From assembly GCF_009363795.1 (NCBI RefSeq), contig NZ_CP045420.1:2337001-2401000 (forward strand): a stretch of DNA of 64,000 nucleotides, read 5' to 3'. Below are positions 8,349 through 15,749 of this stretch, one piece after another. The translations under genes and the position numbers were made by a program. The stretch comes from Palleronia sp. THAF1. GTDB taxonomy: Bacteria > Pseudomonadota > Alphaproteobacteria > Rhodobacterales > Rhodobacteraceae. Below the pieces are notes generated by a model. The model searched no databases and had not been told where the DNA came from. It saw only the letters and a list, made by a program, of their open reading frames with translations. The first letter of the stretch is position 1. Every line of letters starts with the position of its first letter.

Positions 8349-9251
8349 TCAGGGGCGCTTCGTGTCGTCCTCTGGCTCGTCGTCGGCAAGGTCTTCGTCG
8401 TCGTCGAAGTCGTAAAGCTCTTCGTCTTCACCCAAGACACCCTCGGCCCGCAATTCTTCGGTCCGCTTTTTCTCGACGCGGCGCACAAGGAAGATGGAGA
8501 TCTCGTAAAGACCGTAGACCACGACGAACAGGATCACCTGCGTTATCACATCGGGCGGCGTCACCAAGGCGGCCAGCAGAAGGATGGCCACGACGGCATA
8601 CTTCCGAACGGCACCCAGCCCGTGCGACGTGACCAGCCCCGCCTTGCCCATTAGCGTCAGCAGAACCGGCAGTTGGAAGCACAGCCCGAAGGACACGATG
8701 AACTTCATCGTCAGGTTCAGGTATTCCTGCGCCGAACCTTGGAACACGACCGACAAGGGTGCTGCCTGATCCGGCAGAACAGCCTCTCCGGTCTGACCAA
8801 ACTGCTGGAAGCCCAGGAAGAAGTCGTAAGCCAGAGGGGTGACGACGTAGAACGCGAAGGACGCGCCGAGCACGAACATGAACGGTGAGGCAACAAGAAA
8901 CGGCAGCATTGCGCCCTTTTCCTGTCGGTACAGCCCCGGTGCCACGAACCGCCACATCTGGTAGGCGATCATCGGGAACGCTAGGAACAACCCGCCCAGT
9001 AGCGACACCTTGATCGCGACGAAGAAGCCTTCCTGCGGGCTGATGAAGATCAGGTCACAGTCCTGCCCACGCTGGGAAAGCTCTTGGCACAGCGGCCCTG
9101 TCAGGAAGTTGAAGATGGGCGTGGCGACCGTGAAGCACAGCACCATGCCGATGATAAACGCGATGGCGGACCGGATCAGGCGCGTGCGCAACTCGGCCAA
9201 GTGCTCGATCAGCGGCGCCGCGCTATCTTCGATCTCGTCGTTGGCGCTCAT
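8349..9251 (-). CDS. tatC: Sec-independent protein translocase TatC
   Basis: Core receptor subunit of the twin-arginine translocase, which binds RR signal peptides in the inner membrane. The 300-residue protein starts with HLAELRTRLIRS, the conserved cytoplasmic N-terminal motif, and has six hydrophobic segments. About 40 residues after the last segment are strongly acidic (Asp/Glu rich, to DDEPEDDTKRP), longer than in E. coli TatC. The start overlaps the tatB stop by four bases. Third gene of tatA-tatB-tatC. Confidence 0.97.
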   Translation of the reverse strand: MSANDEIEDSAAPLIEHLAELRTRLIRSAIAFIIGMVLCFTVATPIFNFLTGPLCQELSQRGQDCDLIFISPQEGFFVAIKVSLLGGLFLAFPMIAYQMWRFVAPGLYRQEKGAMLPFLVASPFMFVLGASFAFYVVTPLAYDFFLGFQQFGQTGEAVLPDQAAPLSVVFQGSAQEYLNLTMKFIVSFGLCFQLPVLLTLMGKAGLVTSHGLGAVRKYAVVAILLLAALVTPPDVITQVILFVVVYGLYEISIFLVRRVEKKRTEELRAEGVLGEDEELYDFDDDEDLADDEPEDDTKRP

Positions 9252-9736
9252 TCTTTGGGTTCATCCGCTGTCAGGGGCGTATCGGCGGCGGTGCCGGTGT
9301 CTTTCACAGGCGCGGCGGGTTCAGGCACCGCGTCCGGAGCGGCAGCAGTCTTCCGCGCTTCCATCCGCTTCGCGGCGGCGGTCTGGATGCGATCCCGCTC
9401 TGCCTGCCGTTCTTCGCTTAGAGCGCTGGTGTTCGGCCCGGCCTTGCGCGGCGATTTCATGGGATCCCACTTCTCGAAATCTCCTGCCGCGTCCTTCAGC
9501 TTGTCCAAGCCAAATTTCTTCGGGTTCGCCATTCCTTTGAGATCGCGAGAGATATCCTTGACGCCCGACTCATCGGCAGCGTCTTCCATGGCGCGCTGAA
9601 AATCGCGCGCCATGCCTCGCATCTTGCCGGTGAACCGGCCCAATTGGCGGAACATCCCCGGCAGGTCGTTGGGCCCCACCACGATCAACGCGACGACTCC
9701 AATGACCAAAAGCTCGGTCATGCCGATGTCGAACAT
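9248..9736 (-). CDS. tatB: Sec-independent protein translocase TatB
   Basis: Partner of TatC in signal-peptide recognition. The 162-residue protein starts MFDIGMTELLVIGVVALIVVGP, the typical single TatA/B membrane helix with its conserved Glu, followed by an amphipathic helix and a long Ala/Pro-rich tail. The FDIG start and length distinguish it from TatA. Overlaps tatC by four bases and follows tatA after 26 bases. Confidence 0.95.
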   Translation of the reverse strand: MFDIGMTELLVIGVVALIVVGPNDLPGMFRQLGRFTGKMRGMARDFQRAMEDAADESGVKDISRDLKGMANPKKFGLDKLKDAAGDFEKWDPMKSPRKAGPNTSALSEERQAERDRIQTAAAKRMEARKTAAAPDAVPEPAAPVKDTGTAADTPLTADEPKE

Positions 9737-9762
9737 GGCGCGCGCCCCCTAAGGCCTGAAGA

Positions 9763-10002
9763 TCAGCTCTTGTGGGTTTCGCTGTCCGAGGTCTGCACCA
9801 TCGGCGTTTCCACCTCGTCGTGCGACTCGACGCGCTTGGCTTCGGCTTCGGACTCGTCCTTGCCTTCGCCGACGCCCTTCTTGAAGGCAGTAATGCCTTT
9901 GCCGACTTCGCCCATCAAGGACGAGATCTTGCCGCGTCCGAACAGGACAAGGACGACAACGGCGATAAGCAGCAGGCCCGGTAGGCCGATATTGTTGAGC
10001 AT
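9763..10002 (-). CDS. tatA: Sec-independent protein translocase TatA
   Basis: Pore-forming subunit of the Tat pathway. A 79-residue protein: membrane helix in the first 20 residues, then [17 protein letters not shown], the hinge and amphipathic helix typical of TatA, and a charged tail. I chose ATG 10002 because it has a good GGAGAG site upstream; an earlier in-frame start at 10035 adds 11 charged residues before the helix. First gene of the tat operon. Confidence 0.95.
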   Translation of the reverse strand: MLNNIGLPGLLLIAVVVLVLFGRGKISSLMGEVGKGITAFKKGVGEGKDESEAEAKRVESHDEVETPMVQTSDSETHKS

Positions 10003-10077
10003 GGGTCTCTCCCTTTCGCCCCGGCTGGAACGCACCTTACCTAAGCGATCGTGCGGCAGAGTTGAAGGAGCAATCGC

Positions 10078-11175
10078 TCACGATTGCGGTGGCAGATGCA
10101 CGGCCTCGCCCGTAGCCGCAGATTTCTGTGCCGCGAGCCCCATTTCAACGGCCCGCGCGCCGTCCGCCAGCGTCACTTCGACCTCCGCCCGGCCCAAAAC
10201 AACCTCCCTGAATCGCTGGTGCTGATAGAAGGTCGCGCCGTTATGATCACCTGCTTCCAGCAACCGCGGATCGACCGGAAGTTCCAGCGTTTCCGGCCCC
10301 TTGGGATGGCGGGGGCTGACCACAAGCTGCGCCGTCGGGCTGGGACCAAGCGCTTCGGGCCAGAAGCGCGTCGGTCCAGGCACGAACGCCTCGACCTTGC
10401 CCGCGTGACCCGTCAGCGCGATCTCTTCCTGCCAGCGACCGCCCTCGGCGAACATGCACAACTCCAGCATCGCCCGCGCACCACTTTCGAAATCAACCAG
10501 CACGTATCCGCTGTCCAGAATGTCCGGCACGCGATCCCCGTAAACCTCGTCCTTGTGGTTCAGTTCCTGCCCCGCGCTGGCCATGATCCGTACCGGCTCG
10601 GACTGCAGAATCAGGCGCATCAGATCGAAGAAATGGCAGCATTTCTCGACGAATGTGCCGCCGGTGAAAGCGTTGAAGCGGTTCCAGTCACCGACCTTGT
10701 CCAGAAACGGAAAGCGATGCTCACGAATCGACAGCATGCGCGGTGCGCCGGTCGCGCCGGTCGCCTTGTCGATCAACGCGGCGATGGGGGGCATGTAGCG
10801 GTATTCCATCGCCACCCAGACCGGGGCCGGATAGTCGATCGCCGTCAAGGCCGCGGCCTGATCTTCGCTTGTGTACAACGGCTTTTCGATCAACAGCGGC
10901 AGGGCCCGGCGCTGCGCAATCTCCATCATTTCAGGGACATGCAAAAAATTCGGCGATGCGATGACCAGCGCATCCAGCGGGTCGTGCGCCAGCAGCTCGG
11001 CAATTGATCCGTATTGCACCGCATCCGGTACCAGCGCGCGGGTATGCCTTGCCATACCGGGGTCAGGCTCCAGGAATGCGACGACCTCGGCCCCATCCAG
11101 AAGCGCGATATTGCGGATGTGCTCTTGCCCCATCATCCCGCATCCGATGATGCCGTATTTGACTATTTCGTGCAT
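10078..11175 (-). CDS. Gfo/Idh/MocA family protein; possible NAD-dependent sulfoquinovosidase (GH188-like)
   Basis: A 365-residue protein with an N-terminal Rossmann domain (YGIIGCGMMGQEHIRN) and the EKP motif (IEKPLY near residue 97). GDWNRFNAFTGGTFVEKCCH is in the C-terminal domain. Most members oxidise or reduce sugars and inositols with NAD(P). Some members of this structural family are NAD-dependent glycosidases (GH109, GH188), and GH188 acts on sulfoquinovosides. Because the divergent operon resembles sulfoquinovose monooxygenase genes, a glycosidase role is attractive, but this is inference. A generic sugar dehydrogenase is the default alternative. Confidence 0.8.
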   Translation of the reverse strand: MHEIVKYGIIGCGMMGQEHIRNIALLDGAEVVAFLEPDPGMARHTRALVPDAVQYGSIAELLAHDPLDALVIASPNFLHVPEMMEIAQRRALPLLIEKPLYTSEDQAAALTAIDYPAPVWVAMEYRYMPPIAALIDKATGATGAPRMLSIREHRFPFLDKVGDWNRFNAFTGGTFVEKCCHFFDLMRLILQSEPVRIMASAGQELNHKDEVYGDRVPDILDSGYVLVDFESGARAMLELCMFAEGGRWQEEIALTGHAGKVEAFVPGPTRFWPEALGPSPTAQLVVSPRHPKGPETLELPVDPRLLEAGDHNGATFYQHQRFREVVLGRAEVEVTLADGARAVEMGLAAQKSAATGEAVHLPPQS

Positions 11176-11295
11176 TCGCAGCCCTGACCTTCGTCGCGTT
11201 TACCCGCCAACTATTCATTTCCGTGCATCACGATGAGCATGGGAACCCGGCTTCGCCCGCCGCTTCACTAACCGCAATTGATGCACCCCCACAGG

Positions 11296-11312
11296 GCTGC
11301 TACGCAAGCAGC
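11296..11312. promoter_or_regulatory. Candidate operator (inverted repeat) before the monooxygenase operon
   Basis: Perfect 6-bp arms GCTGCT / AGCAGC separated by five bases, three bases upstream of the AAGGAG ribosome-binding site of the monooxygenase gene. The palindrome could be a repressor site in the 152-base gap between the divergent Gfo/Idh gene and the operon. No regulator gene lies next to it. Confidence 0.35.
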
Positions 11313-11327
11313 ATAAGGAGCCTTCCC

Positions 11328-12482
11328 ATGACCGTTGTCCCTGTCACCTCAGCCGATCTCGACGCCGCAGAGGTCTCTTGGTTCGCCGCCCTGTGTTCCG
11401 ACGATTACACGCAGTTGGGCGTACCCGATGGTGATCTGCGGTCAAGCTGGACACACTGCCGCGACATCGCGCTGGAGGCCGAGCGTCAATCTTTTCGCAA
11501 CATTTTGTGCCCATCATCCTATCAGGTCGGTCAGGACACGCTGTCATTCGTCGCCGGAATGGCACCGCTTACGGAAAGGATGAATTTTCTGGCCGCGATC
11601 CGCTGCGGAGAGATGCAGCCGATCATGCTCGCGCGCACGGTCGCGACACTGGATCACATGCTGGAAGGACGGCTGACTTTGAATGTCATCTCGTCCGACT
11701 TTCCGGGGGAGAAGGCTGACAGCGACTACCGTTACCAGCGCAGCCGCGAGGTGGTGGAGATTCTGAAACAGGCTTGGACGCAGGATACGATCACCTATCA
11801 CGGACAGGTCTACGATTTCGATGCCGTCCCGACGGACCCCGCCAAACCCTACCAGACCGGCGGTCCTCTGCTCTACTTCGGCGGCTACTCTCCGTCGGCG
11901 CTGGAATTGTGCGGCCAGCATTGCGACGTCTACCTCATGTGGCCCGAACCAAAGGACCAGATCGCCGAACGGATGCGCGCCGTGAACGACGTGGCCGCCC
12001 GCTATGATCGCACGCTCGACTACGGCCTGCGCGTCCACATGATCGTGCGCGACACGGAAGCAGAGGCGAAGGAATACGCCGAACACCTGACCGCTCAGCT
12101 TGACGACGAGATGGGAAAGCTGATCCGCGAGCGCGCCCATGACAGCGGTAGCCTGGGTGTCAGCCATCAGGCCCGTGCGCGCGAATTGGCGGACCAGTTC
12201 GGCTATGTCGAACCCCACCTCTGGACCGGCATCGGCCGCGCGCGGTCGGGCTGCGGCGCCGCACTGGTAGGATCGGCGGACCAGGTCCTTTCAGAAATCG
12301 AGGCGTACCGGAAAATGGGCATCCGCTCGTTCATCTTCTCGGGTTACCCGCATCTGGACGAGTGTCGCCATTTCGGCCGACTGGTCATGCCTCAGTTGAC
12401 AACCTGCTCGCTACCCCATGTCTACGGTCGCGTACCGGACACCACTCCGGCCACGCCCCTTGGAACAGGAGACCGCCGCTGA
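11328..12482 (+). CDS. FMNH2-dependent alkanesulfonate/sulfoquinovose-type monooxygenase (SsuD-like, LLM class)
   Basis: A 384-residue bacterial-luciferase-like monooxygenase. It closely follows the SsuD pattern: LARTVATLDHMLEGRL, PLLYFGGYSPSALEL, DVYLMWPEP, GLRVHMIVRDTEAEA, LVGSADQV and FIFSGYPHLDE. Such enzymes use reduced flavin and O2 to release sulfite from a C-S bond. ATG 11328 has AAGGAG eight bases upstream; an earlier in-frame ATG adds 35 residues without family character. The stop overlaps the aldo/keto reductase start (TGATG). With that gene and a flavin reductase it matches SmoC-SmoB-SmoA of the sulfo-SMO route. Confidence 0.87.
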   Translation: MTVVPVTSADLDAAEVSWFAALCSDDYTQLGVPDGDLRSSWTHCRDIALEAERQSFRNILCPSSYQVGQDTLSFVAGMAPLTERMNFLAAIRCGEMQPIMLARTVATLDHMLEGRLTLNVISSDFPGEKADSDYRYQRSREVVEILKQAWTQDTITYHGQVYDFDAVPTDPAKPYQTGGPLLYFGGYSPSALELCGQHCDVYLMWPEPKDQIAERMRAVNDVAARYDRTLDYGLRVHMIVRDTEAEAKEYAEHLTAQLDDEMGKLIRERAHDSGSLGVSHQARARELADQFGYVEPHLWTGIGRARSGCGAALVGSADQVLSEIEAYRKMGIRSFIFSGYPHLDECRHFGRLVMPQLTTCSLPHVYGRVPDTTPATPLGTGDRR

Positions 12483-13369
12483 TGGACCGCGTCAGACTTT
12501 CGCCCGACCTGGAGATCAGCCGCATCGTTTACGGCATGTGGCGGCTGGCCGATGACGGCGCCGACACGGCGCCCAAAGCCGTGCAGGAAAAGATCGAAGC
12601 CTGTCTCGAACAAGGCATCACCACCATGGATCAGGCCGACATCTACGGCGGATACATGGCCGAAGAAGTGATGGGAGCCGCGCTGACACCCAATCTGAAA
12701 CGCCAGATCGAGGTTGTCACGAAATGCGATATCGTCGCGCCGGCAGGGCGTCACGCGAAGGCACGCATCAAGCACTATGACACCAGCCGCGCGCATATTG
12801 TCCGCTCTGTCGACACCTCGCTGCGGCTGATGGGGATCGACCGGATCGACCTTCTGTTAATCCACCGCCCCGATCCGTTCATGGACCAGCACGAGACGGG
12901 CCGAACGCTGGACGCGTTGGTCGCTCAGGGAAAAGTCCGCGCCGTTGGCGTGTCGAACTTCAAGCTGCACGACTGGACCCTGCTGCAATCCGCGATGACA
13001 TCGCCGCTGGTGACGAACCAGATCGAGATGAGCCTTGGCCACGTTGCCCCTTTCACCAACGGCGATCTCGCCTATCTGCAAGAGCGCAACGTCGCACCGA
13101 TGGCATGGTCGCCCTTGGGTGGCGGCGCACTGATGACTGGCACCGGCGCGCTGGAAACCGCGATGGACGAAGTCGCCGCACAGGCCGGCGTGGACCGTGC
13201 CGCCGTTGCGGTCGCCTGGCTTCTGGCGCATCCGGCCGGTATCGTTCCGGTCCTTGGCACCAACAATCCGCGCCGCATCCGCAGCATCTCTGACGCGGAG
13301 AGGGTAAAGATGGATCGAGAAACATGGTTCCAGCTTTACACCCACGCTCTGGGCCAAGAGGTTCCATGA
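12482..13369 (+). CDS. Aldo/keto reductase (YdhF/SmoB-like)
   Basis: A 295-residue aldo/keto reductase. Predicted catalytic tetrad: Asp50 and Tyr55 in MDQADIYGG, Lys81 in VVTKCDI and His128 in LLLIHRPDP. NADP-binding segments include RAVGVSNF and the late PVLGTNNPRRI. It resembles the YdhF branch (GMWRLADDG near the start). In the sulfo-SMO pathway, SmoB reduces 6-oxo-glucose from the monooxygenase to glucose; the position between monooxygenase and flavin reductase supports that role. Another aldehyde substrate is possible. Starts inside the preceding stop and ends inside the next start. Confidence 0.87.
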   Translation: MDRVRLSPDLEISRIVYGMWRLADDGADTAPKAVQEKIEACLEQGITTMDQADIYGGYMAEEVMGAALTPNLKRQIEVVTKCDIVAPAGRHAKARIKHYDTSRAHIVRSVDTSLRLMGIDRIDLLLIHRPDPFMDQHETGRTLDALVAQGKVRAVGVSNFKLHDWTLLQSAMTSPLVTNQIEMSLGHVAPFTNGDLAYLQERNVAPMAWSPLGGGALMTGTGALETAMDEVAAQAGVDRAAVAVAWLLAHPAGIVPVLGTNNPRRIRSISDAERVKMDRETWFQLYTHALGQEVP

Positions 13370-13851
13370 CCGACCTTCAGCCATTCACGCAACGCGAGCT
13401 GCGCGACGCTTTCTCGCGTTTCGCCACCGGCGTCACTGTCGTCACGACGGAGGCCGCGTCCGGGCCTCTGGGCATCACCGCGAACTCCTTTACCTCGGTG
13501 TCTCTGGACCCGCCGATGGTGTTGTGGCTGCCCGCCAAATCCTCGCGCCGTTTCACGCCGTTCACCGATTGCAAGACCTTCGCGATCCACGTCATGGGCG
13601 CCGGGCAAGAGACGATCAGCAACGGCTTCGTATCCGAAGGCGATCTGTTCGACGATCTCGACTGGACCCGAGCCGATGACGGCACACCGCTGATCCAGGA
13701 CTGCCTAGCCCGCTTTCACTGCGAAACCCACGCGGTGCATGACGCGGGTGATCACGCCATCGTCGTCGGCCGGGTTTTGGACGCGCAACACCGCAAGGGA
13801 GATCCGCTGATCTTCGCGCAGGGCCGCTATGGGGGGTTCGCATCGAGCTAG
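13366..13851 (+). CDS. Flavin reductase (NAD(P)H:FMN oxidoreductase) partner
   Basis: A 161-residue flavin reductase-like (split-barrel) protein. Family features: FSRFATGVTVVTTE at the start, ITANSFTSVSLDPPMVLW for flavin binding, and a C-terminal GRYGGF. It would supply FMNH2 to the monooxygenase two genes upstream (SmoA/SsuE-like role). ATG 13366 overlaps the aldo/keto reductase stop by four bases, so the three genes are coupled. Its end overlaps the convergent PsiE-like gene by four bases. Confidence 0.88.
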   Translation: MTDLQPFTQRELRDAFSRFATGVTVVTTEAASGPLGITANSFTSVSLDPPMVLWLPAKSSRRFTPFTDCKTFAIHVMGAGQETISNGFVSEGDLFDDLDWTRADDGTPLIQDCLARFHCETHAVHDAGDHAIVVGRVLDAQHRKGDPLIFAQGRYGGFASS

Positions 13852-14309
13852 TCGAGCGGGCGATCCTCTACCTTCAACATCATGCGCCGGTCCTCGACCC
13901 ATCGGATGCCCACCAGCCCGACGGCCAGCGCCAGAACAGCGGCGGCGATCCCCAAAAGGAACGGCCCCGTCGCCTGATCCACTTCCAGCACGATCAGCTT
14001 GCGCACCACGGCCAGCATCCCGATCACGATGACCGTGCGCAACTGGCCTAGCCCATGATCGCCCGCCACCATCTGCCGGATCGAATGCGCCAGCTCCAAC
14101 GCGATGACGGCGGCAAGAACACGGTCGAAAAGGATCTGGAACTGTCCGTATTCCAGCGATCCGCCTTCCGTCAGCGTCAGCATCCAAAGCGTCGCGAAGA
14201 ACGACCAGGTCGCCAGAAGCACGACGACGACCATACCCAGCAGGATCACGGCGGCGATCGCGCGCTCCAACCAGTGGTACATCCGCATGATAGCGCCGTC
14301 TTCTTCCAT
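13848..14309 (-). CDS. PsiE-like membrane protein
   Basis: A 153-residue protein with four hydrophobic segments. The pattern resembles phosphate-starvation-inducible PsiE: FDRVLAAVIALELAHSI, then LRTVIVIGMLAVVRKLIVLE. Function of the family is unknown. I prefer ATG 14309 (MEEDGAIMRMYHWLER), which has a GAGGG site upstream, over a start at 14426 that would add 39 low-complexity residues and overlap the lysC leader. Confidence 0.75.
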   Translation of the reverse strand: MEEDGAIMRMYHWLERAIAAVILLGMVVVVLLATWSFFATLWMLTLTEGGSLEYGQFQILFDRVLAAVIALELAHSIRQMVAGDHGLGQLRTVIVIGMLAVVRKLIVLEVDQATGPFLLGIAAAVLALAVGLVGIRWVEDRRMMLKVEDRPLD

Positions 14310-14431
14310 ACCACCCTCACTTGATGACCTTAAGGAAGGATAGGCCGACACGTCACAAGGGCGAGGGTCTTGCGCGCCCGCACCGCCCCCCGTATTGGGC
14401 CAGCGATCCAATACAAGGGGACGCATCGGCG

Positions 14432-15670
14432 ATGTCGCGTCTGGTGATGAAATTCGGCGGCACCTCTGTCGCCTCTCTCGACCGCATCAAGCGGGCGGCC
14501 AAGCGCGTCGCGCGTGAGGTGGCCAATGGGCACGAGGTGATCGTGATCGTCTCGGCCATGTCGGGCAAGACGAACGAGCTTGTGGGCTGGGTGAACGAAA
14601 CCTCGCCCTTCTACGACGCCCGCGAATACGATGCGGTCGTCTCGTCGGGTGAGAACGTGACCGCCGGGCTGATGGCGCTGACCTTGCAGGAAATGGACAT
14701 CCCGGCCAGGTCTTGGCAGGGCTGGCAGGTGCCGCTGAAGACCAATGGCACCCACGGGGCCGCGCGGATCGAAGAGATTCCGACCGCCAACATGGACGCC
14801 AAGTTCATTGAGGGCATGAAGGTCGCGGTCGTCGCGGGCTTCCAAGGCATTAGCCCCGAAGGCCGCATCACCACGCTGGGGCGCGGCGGCTCGGACACCA
14901 CCGCTGTCGCCTTCGCCGCCGCCTTCGATGCCGTTCGCTGCGACATCTATACAGACGTCGATGGCGTCTACACCACCGATCCGCGCATCACCGCCAAGGC
15001 CCGCAAACTGGACCGCATCGCGTTCGAAGAGATGCTGGAGCTGGCGTCGCTGGGCGCGAAGGTATTGCAAACACGCTCGGTGGAGCTGGCGATGCGCTAC
15101 GGCGTCAAGCTGCGGGTGCTGTCGAGCTTCGAGGAATACGATGAAAATGCAGGCACGCTCGTCTGCGCGGAGGATGAGATCATGGAATCCAATGTGGTGA
15201 ACGGCGTCGCCTATTCGCGCGACGAGGCGAAGATGACGCTGCTGGGGGTCTACGACAAACCGGGCATTGCTGCTGCGATCTTCGGGCCGCTGGCCGAAGC
15301 CGGGGTAAACGTGGACATGATCGTTCAGAACATATCCGAAGGCGGGAAGACGGACATGACGTTCTCTTGCCCCGTCGATCAAGTCGCACGGGCGCGTCAG
15401 GCAATAGAGGCAGCGCGCGGTGAAGGCCTTTATGAGTTCGATGAGCTGGTCGCCGATCAGGACACCGCGAAAGTGTCGGTCGTGGGCATCGGGATGCGCA
15501 GCCACACGGGAGTCGCGGCGCGCATGTTTCAGGCGTTGCGCGACGAGAACGTCAACATAAAGGTCATCTCGACCTCCGAGATAAAAATCTCTGTCCTGAT
15601 CGACCGGAAGTACATGGAACTGGCGGTGCAGGCGCTGCACGATGCGTTTGAGTTGGAGAAGGCGCGGTAG
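14432..15670 (+). CDS. lysC: Aspartate kinase
   Basis: Phosphorylates aspartate, opening the lysine, threonine, methionine and diaminopimelate pathways. The 412-residue protein has the kinase signature VMKFGGTSVAS at the N-terminus, RGGSDTTAVAFAAAF in the middle and two C-terminal ACT domains (VVNGVAYSRDEAKMTLLGV and KVSVVGIGMRSHTGVAARMF), which bind the feedback inhibitor. ATG 14432 has an AGGGG site upstream; a longer in-frame version adds unrelated residues. Monofunctional enzyme. Followed 79 bases later by ptsP, as seen in related alphaproteobacteria. Confidence 0.96.
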   Translation: MSRLVMKFGGTSVASLDRIKRAAKRVAREVANGHEVIVIVSAMSGKTNELVGWVNETSPFYDAREYDAVVSSGENVTAGLMALTLQEMDIPARSWQGWQVPLKTNGTHGAARIEEIPTANMDAKFIEGMKVAVVAGFQGISPEGRITTLGRGGSDTTAVAFAAAFDAVRCDIYTDVDGVYTTDPRITAKARKLDRIAFEEMLELASLGAKVLQTRSVELAMRYGVKLRVLSSFEEYDENAGTLVCAEDEIMESNVVNGVAYSRDEAKMTLLGVYDKPGIAAAIFGPLAEAGVNVDMIVQNISEGGKTDMTFSCPVDQVARARQAIEAARGEGLYEFDELVADQDTAKVSVVGIGMRSHTGVAARMFQALRDENVNIKVISTSEIKISVLIDRKYMELAVQALHDAFELEKAR

Positions 15671-15749
15671 ACCGCGTCCTTTCCACCGGGCGACCCAAAG
15701 CCTAGAACGGGTGTGACGGCGGCCTTTCGCACGTCGAGGGAGTAAAGCC

